64,000 nucleotides of DNA from JAGOEX01 sp964630905. Its GTDB lineage: Bacteria > UBP6 > UBA1177. The position numbers and the translations under genes are program-made. Within the stretch, counting starts at the first letter, position 1. Each line of letters begins with the position of its first letter. The notes beneath the pieces were generated by a model, which was not told the origin of the DNA, made no database searches, and was given only the letters and a program-made list of their open reading frames with translations. The stretch is from the NCBI GenBank assembly GCA_964630905.1, contig CAZVWR010000012.1, forward strand, positions 13,343 to 77,342, in the 5' to 3' direction. Shown piece after piece: positions 1 through 10,057 of the stretch.

Positions 1-2
1 TT

Positions 3-410
3 GCACTGATGTTTGCGGCAGACCGGCTTAACCACTTGAAGGAAAGGATCTGGCCTGCCCTTAAAGCTAAAAGAACTGTCATAACCGACAGATATTTTTT
101 CAGCTCTGTTGCATATCAGTCTGTAAATGTGAGCTATGAATGGGTGAAAGGAGTTAACAGGTTTGCTACAATGCCAGATATACTTGTTTTTATTGATGTT
201 TCGATAGATAAGGCGCTTGAACGGCTTTCAATTTTCAGGCAGAAAACAGAACTTTATGAGACAAGGGAGTATCTTGAGCAGATAAAGGCAAATTATGAAA
301 CAGTAATATCCGATTTCTCCGAACATGTTAAAGTCGTCAGACTTAACGGAAATCTCAAAATGGATGAAATTTATTCAGATATCGAAACAAAATTTGAAGG
401 GGTGTTGTAA
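3..410 (+). CDS. tmk: Thymidylate kinase, C-terminal part (5' end outside window)
   Basis: Phosphorylates dTMP to dTDP in cytoplasmic dTTP synthesis. The reading frame is open to the left edge, so the P-loop half is missing and only about 136 residues are visible. The family is recognisable from FAADR followed by an ITDRYFFSSVAYQ stretch, the DR(Y/H) nucleotide-monophosphate-binding segment, and then a beta-strand ending in VFIDVS that precedes the LID-like region. The stop codon overlaps the hisS start by one base (TAATG), so the two are probably translated together. The first in-frame ATG (position 9) is internal, not the start. Confidence 0.85.
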   Translation, partial: ALMFAADRLNHLKERIWPALKAKRTVITDRYFFSSVAYQSVNVSYEWVKGVNRFATMPDILVFIDVSIDKALERLSIFRQKTELYETREYLEQIKANYETVISDFSEHVKVVRLNGNLKMDEIYSDIETKFEGVL

Positions 411-1690
411 TGATTTCAGCAGTTAAAGGGATGAACGATCTGTTCGGCAGAAGGGCGATGCGCTGGGGCAGAATGGAAGAGGATATCAGAAGGATCGTTG
501 AAAATGCGAATTTCACAGAGTTCAGAACCCCGATCCTTGAAGAGATTGCTCTTTTTAAAAGGGGGGTGGGCGAAACGACTGATGTTGTTCAGAAGGAAAT
601 GTATGATTTTCTTGATAAAAAAGGTCGCCATGTCGCAATGAGACCTGAAGGGACTGCGAGTGTGGTGAGGGCTTTTATTGAGCATGGAATAGCAATGAAC
701 GAGCCGATGCCCTTCAAACTTTACTATATCGGTCCTTTCTTCCGTTATGAAAGACCGCAGAAAGGGAGATACCGTCAGTTCCATCAGCTTGGAATCGAGA
801 TCTTCGGGGACGATACTCCACAGATGGATGCCGAGATGATATTTACGGCCTGCAGAGTTCTTGAACACTTCAAGATTGACTATGAAGTGCATATAAATTC
901 AATAGGTTGCAAAGAGTGCAGACCTGCATACAGAGAAAAACTTGTCGAATATTTCTCTTCAAAGAAAGAACATCTGTGTGAGGATTGTCAGAAAAGGATA
1001 GATACAAATCCGCTTCGACTTCTTGACTGCAAAACCTGCAATCCGAAAGCGAAATATCAGGACATTCCGGTGATGACAGATCATTTGTGCCAGAAATGCG
1101 ACACCCATTTCAAACAGCTTAAAGATGCTCTTGAAATATTTCATGTCAATGGAATCATTGATCCTTTCATTGTCAGAGGACTTGATTACTACACCCGTAC
1201 CGCTTTTGAAATAGTTGCAAATACAGGGGGTTCGCAAAATGCTGTTGCCGGCGGCGGCAGATACGACAACCTTGTTTCAGATATTGGAGGCCCCGATACT
1301 CCTGCGACCGGTTTTGCAATGGGACTTGAAAGACTTTTTGATCTCATCAGTGAAGATTTTTACACTGAACCTTTTATTTCAGCGGGCTACGCACTTTGCG
1401 ATGAAGCTGTTAATGATCTTGTCCATTTTGCAAAGCATATGTCATATCATCCTGTCAGATTTTTTGCCGATTATAAGCCCAAAAAATTCAAAAAAGCGCT
1501 CCAGAAAGCTGATAAAGCAGGGGCGGAATTCATTTTCATTATCGGTGAAGATGAAGCTAAGGATAAGAAAATAATGATGAAAAACCTTAAGACAGGTGAG
1601 CAGAAAGTTTTTTATCAGCACGAAGTCATCCTGATAATCAATGAGCTCCTCAACTATGAGTCAGGCAAGTTCTCAGCAACTAAGGTCTAA
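410..1690 (+). CDS. hisS: Histidyl-tRNA synthetase
   Basis: Class II aminoacyl-tRNA synthetase that charges tRNA-His in the cytoplasm; 426 residues, normal for the family. Visible landmarks in order: RPEGTASVVRAF, motif 2 (FRYERPQKGRYRQFHQ), the histidine-specific LDYYTRTAFEI, and motif 3 (AVAGGGRYDNL ... GFAMGLERL). A C-terminal anticodon-binding domain starts after about residue 325. Several Cys pairs (CKEC, CEDC, CKTC, CQKC) lie in the insertion domain and could bind a metal; this is an inference. Starts at an ATG overlapping the tmk stop by one base. No clear terminator follows. Confidence 0.96.
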   Translation: MISAVKGMNDLFGRRAMRWGRMEEDIRRIVENANFTEFRTPILEEIALFKRGVGETTDVVQKEMYDFLDKKGRHVAMRPEGTASVVRAFIEHGIAMNEPMPFKLYYIGPFFRYERPQKGRYRQFHQLGIEIFGDDTPQMDAEMIFTACRVLEHFKIDYEVHINSIGCKECRPAYREKLVEYFSSKKEHLCEDCQKRIDTNPLRLLDCKTCNPKAKYQDIPVMTDHLCQKCDTHFKQLKDALEIFHVNGIIDPFIVRGLDYYTRTAFEIVANTGGSQNAVAGGGRYDNLVSDIGGPDTPATGFAMGLERLFDLISEDFYTEPFISAGYALCDEAVNDLVHFAKHMSYHPVRFFADYKPKKFKKALQKADKAGAEFIFIIGEDEAKDKKIMMKNLKTGEQKVFYQHEVILIINELLNYESGKFSATKV

Positions 1691-1806
1691 GGTTCCGATT
1701 TAGAACTCAGAACACCCTTTTGACATTTTTTTATGAAAACGGTCGAATATTGTGATTTAAAAAGCTCAGATTACTGCGGTGATGTTTTAAAATATTGAGG
1801 TGGAAA

Positions 1807-3504
1807 ATGAAAAAGCTATCTGTTGTCATTGCTTTGACGCTCCTTTTTTCTGTTATTTATGCTGAAGAGCCGTGCTATTATTACGGAGAAAAACTCACAT
1901 GCCTTGAAAAGATTCATCTGGATTTTTCAGTAGAATCAAGTAGTTATGTGAGGTCTGTTTCAATTGACGGAGGGATGAAACTCCCTTTGACGGGTGAAAT
2001 AGGTGTCGTTTTCAGGAAAGGGGTCAGCAAAAAAGTGATAGACGGGATCATTGAAAAATATTCTTTTAAAATTGCCAGAACCCTTGATGGAATTGACGGA
2101 TATTTCATTTTTAAAGCACCTGAAAATACTCCGCTTTTTGAAATTTCGAGGAAACTTTTTGAAACTGGTCTTGTAAAATGGGCTCAGCCGGTGTGGCTTG
2201 AAAAACCTGTGCTTGCATTTGTTCCGAATGATACTTATTACGGTGACCAGTGGCAGCATAAGGTGATAAATTCTGAAGCCGCATGGGACAGGGCAAAAGG
2301 TTATCAGGATGCTAAAATTGCAGTTCTTGACAGCGGAGTGGACACCATGCATCCCGATCTTTTTTTGCAGTTAGGAATGAGTTTTGTTCCGGGTGAACCT
2401 CAGGTGGATCCGAATATGGGTGCATTTCAGAATAAGTATTATTTTGCTCATGGAACAGCAGTTTCAGGAATCGCTGCGGGGCAGGGTAATAATGGAATAG
2501 GCGTTAGCGGAGTGTGTCCTGAATGCAGTGTAATTCCTGTAAAATACATAGGAAATGAAATGAATCTGCCACCTGCCGACAGAAAACTTAATGCGGTAAA
2601 ATGGGCAGTTGATGCCGGTGCATGGGTAATCAACAATTCGTGGACAATAGCACCCGATACAGACAGTCAGACAGAAGAGTGCATTGACATCCCGCTTGAT
2701 AATTTCGTGAAGGAAATGACAGATTATGCAGTAAATACAGGGAGAAACGGACTGGGAACGATAATAGTCTGGGCGGCCGGAAATTCAACATGTGATACAG
2801 TCAGAAATCCCTCGCTCCTTGATGAAAGAAATGTCGTTGTTTCAGGTCTTGATTTAGACAGCACGCTCGTGTATTACTCAAATTACGGCATAAATGTTGA
2901 TATTGCCGCTCCTGCCGGTGATGCCGATCCGGCAAAATCGGGACTTATAACGACTGATGTTACGGCAAACGGAAAAGGTTTCAACCCTGCTTTCAATGAT
3001 GCAAATTCAGGATACACCGATTACATGGACCAGGCATACACAAAATATTTTGACGGAACAAGTGCGGCGGCACCTGTTGTTGCAGGAGCACTTGCACTGA
3101 TGCTTTCTGTGAATCCTTCAATGACTTGTCTGGAAGCGATAGACTGCATGAAAAAAGCGGCGTCCGTTCCAGATGCCGAATGCAGTCATGGAGAAAAAAG
3201 CGTCTGTTTCGGAGCAGGAATACTGGATGTGGGAAAAATGGTGGAACTTGCATCAGGCGGCGAGTGCGGCGGCGAACCGCTTGAAGTTGAAGACGACGAA
3301 CAAACACCCGATGAAAGCGTTGAAGAGCCAGAGAGTGATACCGGTGCAGAATCTCCAGACAACAATGAGCAGGCTGAAACACCTGATTCATCTCAGATCA
3401 TTGACGAAGATGAACAATCTGACAGTTCCGGCATAAACGATAAGCCGGATAATGCGAATGTTCCCGAAGATGAATCAACCGGCTGTTCTGTTCTTAATAT
3501 CTAA
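1807..3504 (+). CDS. Secreted subtilisin-like (S8) serine protease with acidic tail and C-terminal Gly-Cys motif
   Basis: Predicted exported endopeptidase of 565 residues. A signal peptide (MKKLSVVIALTLLFSVIYA) is followed by a roughly 100-residue propeptide-like region, then the S8 domain with Asp175 (VLDSGVD), His215 (AHGTAVSG), oxyanion Asn326 (AAGN) and Ser419 (GTSAAAPVVAG). An Asp/Glu/Pro/Ser linker of about 65 residues leads to the C-terminus STGCSVLNI. The GH18 protein at 12060-13862 ends in the same style. I start at ATG 1807 because GAGGTGG at 1797-1803 is well placed; the upstream in-frame TTG at 1795 lacks a site. An imperfect TTGACA (1720-1725) lies upstream. Substrate unknown. 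Confidence 0.93.
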   Translation: MKKLSVVIALTLLFSVIYAEEPCYYYGEKLTCLEKIHLDFSVESSSYVRSVSIDGGMKLPLTGEIGVVFRKGVSKKVIDGIIEKYSFKIARTLDGIDGYFIFKAPENTPLFEISRKLFETGLVKWAQPVWLEKPVLAFVPNDTYYGDQWQHKVINSEAAWDRAKGYQDAKIAVLDSGVDTMHPDLFLQLGMSFVPGEPQVDPNMGAFQNKYYFAHGTAVSGIAAGQGNNGIGVSGVCPECSVIPVKYIGNEMNLPPADRKLNAVKWAVDAGAWVINNSWTIAPDTDSQTEECIDIPLDNFVKEMTDYAVNTGRNGLGTIIVWAAGNSTCDTVRNPSLLDERNVVVSGLDLDSTLVYYSNYGINVDIAAPAGDADPAKSGLITTDVTANGKGFNPAFNDANSGYTDYMDQAYTKYFDGTSAAAPVVAGALALMLSVNPSMTCLEAIDCMKKAASVPDAECSHGEKSVCFGAGILDVGKMVELASGGECGGEPLEVEDDEQTPDESVEEPESDTGAESPDNNEQAETPDSSQIIDEDEQSDSSGINDKPDNANVPEDESTGCSVLNI

Positions 3505-3552
3505 ACAACAAGTTGTGCCAAAAATTGTTTTTTTGTTTTTAGTGTGATAAAC

Positions 3553-3576
3553 TCCTCATAAAGTTTTTTTTGAGGA
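3553..3576 (+). promoter_or_regulatory. Possible hairpin occluding the ribosome-binding site of the histidine kinase gene
   Basis: TCCTCA at 3553-3558 is complementary to TGAGGA at 3571-3576, which contains the GAGG Shine-Dalgarno of the gene starting with TTG at 3582. The 12-base loop is T-rich. If it forms, it would limit translation. It is a short stem and may be chance. Confidence 0.25.
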
Positions 3577-3581
3577 TTTGA

Positions 3582-6500
3582 TTGATATATTACGCAAGCC
3601 ATCAGATTGATTATGTTGCATTTATTCTGTTGACTATAGGACTGGTGGAACTTCTCAAATATTTTACCGGACGGATTATTTCAAAACATTACGGGAAAAA
3701 GATAATATTACTCGGAAGATCTTTTTATATAACTCTTTTTGTGGTTTTAATTCTCGGATGGATGTCTGCTCAGTACAAAGGAACTCTCACTGATCTGAAA
3801 CTTAGAAATGAAATTCTTTTTCAAGCTCAGGAAATAGCTTCAAATATCAATGAAGACCATATAGAGAGATTGTCCTTTACGCTCGATGACAGAACAAACC
3901 CCGGCTTTATGAGGATCCGTTCGCAATTGATCTCTTACGGGAAATATCTTGGTAATTTCTCGGGCATTTATTCAATGGTTATCAAAGATGGTAAAATTGT
4001 TTTCGGTCCTGAAGATTATGATGAAGATGACCCGCTTGCCTCATCTCCCGGCACTGTTTACAAGATGCCGGATGATCCTTTACAGCACTCTTTTGCAGAC
4101 GGAATCCCAAGAGTTGTAGGTCCTTTCACGGATGAATATGGAACTTTCATTTCAGCTTATGCTCCCGTTATGTCAAGGGTCAGCGGAGAGATTGTTCTTA
4201 TGATAGGGATAGATATTCTTGCTGACAACTGGACCCGCGAGATCCATAGAACTCGCGGATTTTCGATGATCAGAACACTTATTATCGTTTTAATGTTTTT
4301 TATGTTTTTTGCAATGATGGCTGTAAGGGATTCCACCGCTAAAAAGGAGAAATGGTTTTTTAAGCATCTTGAAGCCGCATTGATCTTTACAATGGGGACC
4401 ATGCTTTCAGTAATATTAGGAATGAACGCGGCGACACTTGTAGAGATCTCTGAAAAGAAAGATTTCCAGAATCTTGCAAAAGCAAAAACACAACTTGTAA
4501 GGCAGGAGTTTTTTGATATAAGAAAAAACATTGATGCAATGGCAGGATACATCGGAACAATAGATATCGGTGATGAAATATTTGCAAAACTTGCCCAGCC
4601 AGTTATCAGATCATCCATTGTTTCAGGAATTCAGTGGGTTGAGCTGGATGATAATGGAAGTGTCCGTCCGGTTTTCAGACTCTCTGACCATGGTAAGGTT
4701 CAGGACAGGAACAAATGGATCGATCACACTGAATTTGTTGGAAGAACTGACAATGCCTTTAAAACCGGGATGTCAGTAGTTCTTGAACAGTTTGACGAAC
4801 AAGAAAATCTTGAATGGACTGTTATCACCCCTGTTTATCTCAATAAAACAGAAAAACCCAAAGGTTTAATAACAACAGAGATAGACAGCCATTTTCTTAC
4901 GAACTGCTCTTTCCCGCTTTCAACATTTTCTGATGATATGTCTCATCTGCATATCAAAATGCTTTCGATCGACGGTTCTGTTAAGGATGTAATTTCAAAA
5001 GTCGAAGATGACATGAGCTGTGATGAGCCTTTAATTTCTAAATCATCCCCCCTTTTTGTTTTCGGAAAAACTTTTTCGATAGACATTTTCCAGAATGATT
5101 CAGATTTGATCTCAAACAGGCTTGTCGTAGGAACTATAACATTTGTCCTTATTTTTCTTCTGAGTCTTCTCTTTGCTGTTTTTATAGCATCTTTAAGGAA
5201 CAGGGAGTCAACACTTGAAGTAATTGTAAAAAACAGGACAAAGGAGCTTTCAGAAAGTAACAACAGGTTCAACCTGGCTGTAAAAGGTTCTCATGACGGA
5301 ATATGGGACTGGAACATAAGGACCGGTGAACTTTATCTCTCTCCGCGGTGGAAGGAAATGATCGGTTATGAAGATCATGAAATTCCCAATATCCTTGATT
5401 CATTCGAAAGAAGGATTCATCCCGATGACAAAATAAGAGTGATGCATTTCATTGAGGATTATTTCAAGGGATATGAAAAAAAATATGAAATAGAGTTCCG
5501 GTTCAGGCATAAAAACGGTTCATATGTCTGGATACTTGCCAGAGGTGACGGCCTGAGGGATGAGAACGGAATAGTTTACAGAATGGCAGGTTCACACACT
5601 GATATTACGGAAAGGAAAAGAGTTGAAGAGACTATACTTGCATCAAAAAAGGAAGCTGAATCGGCTAACAATGCCAAAAGTGAGTTCCTTGCAAATATGA
5701 GCCATGAGATCAGGACACCTCTAAACGGGATAGTAGGTTTTTCAGATCTTCTGATTGATACAGAGCTGAGTGATATTCAGAAACAGTATATGTCAAATGT
5801 CTCAAAATCGGCACACATTCTTCTTGAAGTTGTTAATGACATTCTCGATTTTTCTAAGATAGAGGCAGGAAAACTTGAACTCGAATATCACCCTGTGAGC
5901 ATTTCAGCACTTTTTAACGAAGTTGCCGGATTGACAAGTCATCAGATCATTGAAAAACCGATAGAACTCGAAGTGAAACTTGATCCTGATATCCCGGAAT
6001 ATGTCAGAACGGATCAGTTCAGACTTAGACAGGTTTTTATAAATCTGTTAAGCAATGCGGCTAAATTCACCGACAGAGGCAGGATCGCACTTTCAGCTTT
6101 ATTGAAGGAAAGAGATGAAAAGAATAATAAAGTCAAGATACTCTTTTCCATTACCGACACCGGTATCGGTATAAAGGAAGATCAGTTGAAGAAGCTTTTT
6201 GAATCATTTACTCAGGCCGATCCTTCAACGGCAAGGAAATACGGAGGAACTGGTCTCGGACTTGCGATATCAAGCCGCATCCTTGAAAAAATGGGTAGCA
6301 GTATAGAGGTTAAAAGCTCATTCGGATCAGGGTCGGAGTTCTATTTTGAACTTGATCTTGAGGTTTCATCCGGCGAAAAAATCGTAACAGATATTCATGC
6401 GAATAACTGTGATAATGAAAAGATTAAGCTTCAGGGAGCATCATACAGAATACTCGTGGTTGAGGATAACCAGATAAACATGATGCTGATCAAGGCGATC

Positions 6501-7151
6501 TTTTCATCAATAATGCCTGCTTGCAGAATTCTTCAGGCAGAGAACGGAGATCAGGCTCTTACTGTGTTTACGGAAGAACATCCTGATATTATTTTCATGG
6601 ATGTTCAGCTGCCAGGAAAGGACGGAAGAGAGATCACTTCTGAGATGAGAGTGCTTGAAAAGGATCTGAAGAAAAGAACCCCCGTGATCGCACTTACTGC
6701 CGGTGCCGTGGAAGGAGAAAAGGAAAAATGTCTGGCAGCAGGGATGGATGATTTCATTTCAAAACCTGTTGAAGTGAACAGGATTGTTCAGATAATCTGC
6801 AAATGGCTCATTTATGCAGGAGAGGACAACCATTTTGAAAAGGGTATTTTTATCCAGAACATAGGCGGAGATATGCCGCTGTACAAGAAACTTCTTGCAT
6901 TTGTGAAGGAGGATTTTCCCGTAAAGATTCAAGAGGCAAGGGTTAGTGTTTCTCAAAAGGACTGCAAAAAACTTTCATCAATTGCACATACGCTTAAAGG
7001 TTCATCTCTTAATATGCGGTTTACAAAACTTGCAGAGTTTGCCGTAATGCTTGAGAAAAACTGCAAAAACGGAGGCGATCCAAACAGCTTGAATTCGATA
7101 CTGGATGAAATAGAAAAAGAGTTCAAATACTTGGTTGATAACGAATTTTAA
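3582..7151 (+). CDS. Five-TM hybrid sensor histidine kinase (Cache/CHASE-like, PAS, HisKA, HATPase, REC, HPt)
   Basis: A 1189-residue hybrid kinase that can run a His-Asp-His phosphorelay within one chain. TM helices lie near 9-29, 41-61, 229-248, 263-287 and 514-538. They enclose an extracytoplasmic Cache-like domain (about 65-225) and a second CHASE-like domain (about 290-513). Then come PAS/PAC (about 561-680), the HisKA His708 (SHEIRTPLNG), HATPase N box near 820 and GTGLGL near 888, receiver Asp1007 (FMDVQLPG), and HPt His1136 (AHTLKGSS). Start is TTG with GAGG at 3572-3575. The next gene follows after 11 bases. There is no DNA-binding output, so the final partner is elsewhere. Ligand unknown. 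Confidence 0.93.
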   Translation: MIYYASHQIDYVAFILLTIGLVELLKYFTGRIISKHYGKKIILLGRSFYITLFVVLILGWMSAQYKGTLTDLKLRNEILFQAQEIASNINEDHIERLSFTLDDRTNPGFMRIRSQLISYGKYLGNFSGIYSMVIKDGKIVFGPEDYDEDDPLASSPGTVYKMPDDPLQHSFADGIPRVVGPFTDEYGTFISAYAPVMSRVSGEIVLMIGIDILADNWTREIHRTRGFSMIRTLIIVLMFFMFFAMMAVRDSTAKKEKWFFKHLEAALIFTMGTMLSVILGMNAATLVEISEKKDFQNLAKAKTQLVRQEFFDIRKNIDAMAGYIGTIDIGDEIFAKLAQPVIRSSIVSGIQWVELDDNGSVRPVFRLSDHGKVQDRNKWIDHTEFVGRTDNAFKTGMSVVLEQFDEQENLEWTVITPVYLNKTEKPKGLITTEIDSHFLTNCSFPLSTFSDDMSHLHIKMLSIDGSVKDVISKVEDDMSCDEPLISKSSPLFVFGKTFSIDIFQNDSDLISNRLVVGTITFVLIFLLSLLFAVFIASLRNRESTLEVIVKNRTKELSESNNRFNLAVKGSHDGIWDWNIRTGELYLSPRWKEMIGYEDHEIPNILDSFERRIHPDDKIRVMHFIEDYFKGYEKKYEIEFRFRHKNGSYVWILARGDGLRDENGIVYRMAGSHTDITERKRVEETILASKKEAESANNAKSEFLANMSHEIRTPLNGIVGFSDLLIDTELSDIQKQYMSNVSKSAHILLEVVNDILDFSKIEAGKLELEYHPVSISALFNEVAGLTSHQIIEKPIELEVKLDPDIPEYVRTDQFRLRQVFINLLSNAAKFTDRGRIALSALLKERDEKNNKVKILFSITDTGIGIKEDQLKKLFESFTQADPSTARKYGGTGLGLAISSRILEKMGSSIEVKSSFGSGSEFYFELDLEVSSGEKIVTDIHANNCDNEKIKLQGASYRILVVEDNQINMMLIKAIFSSIMPACRILQAENGDQALTVFTEEHPDIIFMDVQLPGKDGREITSEMRVLEKDLKKRTPVIALTAGAVEGEKEKCLAAGMDDFISKPVEVNRIVQIICKWLIYAGEDNHFEKGIFIQNIGGDMPLYKKLLAFVKEDFPVKIQEARVSVSQKDCKKLSSIAHTLKGSSLNMRFTKLAEFAVMLEKNCKNGGDPNSLNSILDEIEKEFKYLVDNEF

Positions 7152-7162
7152 TGGGGTAACAA

Positions 7163-10054
7163 ATGAAGATCAGGATCATTTTACTGATGACATTGTTTGC
7201 AATGTTGTTTAATTTTTCATGCAGTTCATCCAAAAAGAATAAAAGCGATGAAGAGTTCATGGATGAAAACGTAAGTGATGCAGATGTGTTGAAAGATGAA
7301 TTCGGCTTTGATCTGAGCGGATACAACCCGGAACTGAAAAAGTTTTCAGCACTTGTTAAAACTTCAAGGATGAGCGGTGTTTCAACGACAGAGTTCAATG
7401 CTGAAGTTTTTATTACCGGCGGAAATGTTGAAGGTGATGCAACTTATGAATGGATTCTTCCGGCAGAAGGAAAGTTTGCGGCAGGTTCAAAAAAGACAGA
7501 TAAAAAGATCGCTGTAACTTTTTCAAAACCCGGCAGACATACTGTTAATGTCGCTGTCAAGGACGGATCGGGCGAAGTGGTTGATACCGGTGGCGTTCTG
7601 ATGGTTTTTGACAGCACTCAGACTTATACAGTGGGAGACTTGAATTCAGATAAGGTGGTTGATGATAAGGATGTTACTCTGCTCAAAGATTATCTTGAAA
7701 GAAAAAATACTCTGACAGACGAACAGATAAAAGGATCGGATCTCAACCTTGACAACAGAATAGACCACAATGATCTTGCAATACTTGAAACAGCACTTGA
7801 CTCGGGCAAAGCGCCGGTCTTTATTCAGGGTGGTGTGAAAGAGTCAGGAGATCCCATAATGTCGGGAGATCCCATAATGTCGGGAGATCCGATAATGTTT
7901 GCCGCTTCGGGTGATCCGATAATGATAATAAATCCTGAACTGCTTGAGCCCGGTGTCGAATCGACAATAGCTATAACACCGTCAGGTACTTTGAGAGCAG
8001 TTAAATGGGATACTGCGTGTCTTGCTGAAATGGAGAAACAACCTGAATCTGAAAAGGTTCTTTTTGATTCGGTACGGCCTGGATATGCGACATTCGTTAT
8101 CCCTGCGAAATATATCTGTCTTGCTGCTGAAGGGACATTTGATGTAACACTTAAAAAAGGTGAGAAAGAAACTCCGCTGATAAAAAATTTGATGATCAGA
8201 CCGCTTCCAGCCGCTGAAAAAGAGCCGGGAACAAAGGTTGTTGAGGCAATGGGACGCTTAAGAGTCGCCCTTGAAGCAATGGAAACAGGCGTTGCCGAAT
8301 ATGCCGATAATATTGATGATATAAGTACAGATGAAAAGGCGGCACTTGTAGGTATGACAAAGGCGGCTTCAGAAACCTACAACGATGCATACGGAAATTT
8401 CTATGTCGCTTTCAACAAGATGGACGATAACACGAAAGCTCTTTTTGAAAGATATGCAAAGGCAAAAGGAATAGATTCCCTTAATACAACTTTAAAGGAA
8501 GCCACAGAAGAGGTCATTCATTATACAAATGTGCTTAAAAGCAATTCTTCGTATTTGAAAGCCGGTTTCGGGACACCCGCTGTCGGCGAAGCGATGATAA
8601 AGCTGGTGTGTGCTTTTGCAAAGATCGCTAATGTTGCGGCCGTTATTGCTGATATCAATGATAATGTTACAGCGGTGCTTGAATATCTTGACTGGTGGCC
8701 TTTGAACAAGGCGCCTGTTGTGGGTCCTGCAGTTGAATTCCTTTCCGCACTTACCAACATTGTCGGTGCTGTGACAGATATAATAGGCATGGTTGCTGAA
8801 TATATTCCGACATTCGGAGATATCAAAGTTGAAGTCGGAAATCCGCAGATGAGCGTCGGGGATTCGACGAAGATAGATGCTTCAATAAAGGTAAACATTG
8901 TGAGTGGTCTTTGCAATAAGGCAGGTGGAGCTCTTGTAGATTCCCTGATAGATAAGCTGAAAGATGCACTTACAAAGAGAATGGGCAAAATGATACCTGT
9001 TGCCGGGAAGATGTTCGAGAGTGCAAAATACGAAGTTGAGAAAATGAGCGCCATTGCCGCCGGTGTCTATAAAGCTGTCGGATGGATTGCAGACAAGATC
9101 GTTGATGCTACAGGTCTGAAGGAATATATGGAATCGCTTGCTGAAAAGTTCTGCAAAATGTTCGGTGATCCTTATATGGCTATTTCGGCTGAGTTCCTGA
9201 AAGCATCCTGCGGAGCGATAAATTTCGCAGGCGGAATAGGAACATGGGTCTGCACCGAAGAATGTGCGGGTGATCCGCCGGCCGCAATAAACTATTCAGG
9301 CAGCAAGAAGGTCTGTGATGATGACAAGAGCGGTGCAGGCAAGGCGACATGCTATAACGGAACATCGGATTACGATTATACTGACGACGACGATGAAGAA
9401 ATGCCGGATCAGGATATTGAACTCACTGTGACACAGGAACTGTTTGAGAATGTCCAGAAAGGGGAAGATTCCCCCGATCTTGTCATTACCAAAAATACAT
9501 CGACCCCACCGGCGGAAAACACTAGTCAGGAATATTTCAGCATTTACTTTAACTCCTTTCTGGATGGTGGAGAAACTTCTCAACCTGTTTTAAATAAGAC
9601 AGTCGTTCTCCGCGGTCTGGGTGAACCTCTTTATGCGTCAGGATTTCCCGGAATGAATGTTGTGTTTTATCTTGACTGGAATGAATATTTCGAGGAAGTA
9701 ACTGCTGCAACAGCCCCGGCAGGTTTTGTAATTAAAGGTTCAGGCTGGAACGGCTGGATGCTTTTTGCCAAACCGGAGATCCAGATATTTGACTGGAACA
9801 AAAAGCAGGGATCTATCTGGGTTAACATCGTTCTTCCTGATGATCTAAAATATCTTGGAACTCATGAAGTTGAAGTAGCACTTCTTAATCAGAAATCTGA
9901 CGGAACTCCTGATACAAGCGGAGCTGGAGCATATTCAACATTTTCACTTAAACTTGTTGAAAAAGAGGGCTATGTCCAGTGCCACAGTGACAATGAATGT
10001 AATATGGAAACAGAGGTTTGCGACACCAGTTATTACTATTGTGTGCCTAAATAA
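7163..10054 (+). CDS. Large lipoprotein with PKD-like domain, dockerin-like EF loops and SGDPIM repeats
   Basis: 963-residue predicted lipoprotein of unknown function. The lipobox (FNFSC) is followed by an acidic patch and a PKD/Ig-like segment (about 50-150). Two calcium-loop repeats follow at about 158-212 (DLNSDKVVDDKD and DLNLDNRIDHND), the arrangement seen in dockerin type I. Four SGDPIM hexapeptides lie at residues 228-254. A long Ala-rich helical region (about 355-690) comes next, with hydrophobic stretches near 505-555. An acidic stretch with DDDDEE and a Cys-rich end (CNMETEVCDTSYYYC) close the protein. It follows the hybrid kinase by 11 bases and may be its co-transcribed partner. 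The SGDPIM block resembles nothing I recognise. Confidence 0.8.
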   Translation: MKIRIILLMTLFAMLFNFSCSSSKKNKSDEEFMDENVSDADVLKDEFGFDLSGYNPELKKFSALVKTSRMSGVSTTEFNAEVFITGGNVEGDATYEWILPAEGKFAAGSKKTDKKIAVTFSKPGRHTVNVAVKDGSGEVVDTGGVLMVFDSTQTYTVGDLNSDKVVDDKDVTLLKDYLERKNTLTDEQIKGSDLNLDNRIDHNDLAILETALDSGKAPVFIQGGVKESGDPIMSGDPIMSGDPIMFAASGDPIMIINPELLEPGVESTIAITPSGTLRAVKWDTACLAEMEKQPESEKVLFDSVRPGYATFVIPAKYICLAAEGTFDVTLKKGEKETPLIKNLMIRPLPAAEKEPGTKVVEAMGRLRVALEAMETGVAEYADNIDDISTDEKAALVGMTKAASETYNDAYGNFYVAFNKMDDNTKALFERYAKAKGIDSLNTTLKEATEEVIHYTNVLKSNSSYLKAGFGTPAVGEAMIKLVCAFAKIANVAAVIADINDNVTAVLEYLDWWPLNKAPVVGPAVEFLSALTNIVGAVTDIIGMVAEYIPTFGDIKVEVGNPQMSVGDSTKIDASIKVNIVSGLCNKAGGALVDSLIDKLKDALTKRMGKMIPVAGKMFESAKYEVEKMSAIAAGVYKAVGWIADKIVDATGLKEYMESLAEKFCKMFGDPYMAISAEFLKASCGAINFAGGIGTWVCTEECAGDPPAAINYSGSKKVCDDDKSGAGKATCYNGTSDYDYTDDDDEEMPDQDIELTVTQELFENVQKGEDSPDLVITKNTSTPPAENTSQEYFSIYFNSFLDGGETSQPVLNKTVVLRGLGEPLYASGFPGMNVVFYLDWNEYFEEVTAATAPAGFVIKGSGWNGWMLFAKPEIQIFDWNKKQGSIWVNIVLPDDLKYLGTHEVEVALLNQKSDGTPDTSGAGAYSTFSLKLVEKEGYVQCHSDNECNMETEVCDTSYYYCVPK
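7844..7924 (+). repeat. 18-bp tandem coding repeat (SGDPIM)
   Basis: Three adjacent near-identical 18-base units (7844-7861, 7862-7879, 7880-7897), a 9-base interruption encoding FAA, and a fourth unit (7907-7924). Each encodes Ser-Gly-Asp-Pro-Ile-Met. Synonymous differences such as TCA/TCG and CCC/CCG show that the peptide, not only the DNA, has been kept. Copy number could vary by slippage. Confidence 0.9.
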
Positions 10055-10057
10055 ATA

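Noticed and set aside
7633..7800. Cellulosome component because of dockerin-like loops
   Set aside because: No cohesin or cellulase genes nearby; isolated dockerin-like repeats are common in non-cellulosomal surface proteins.
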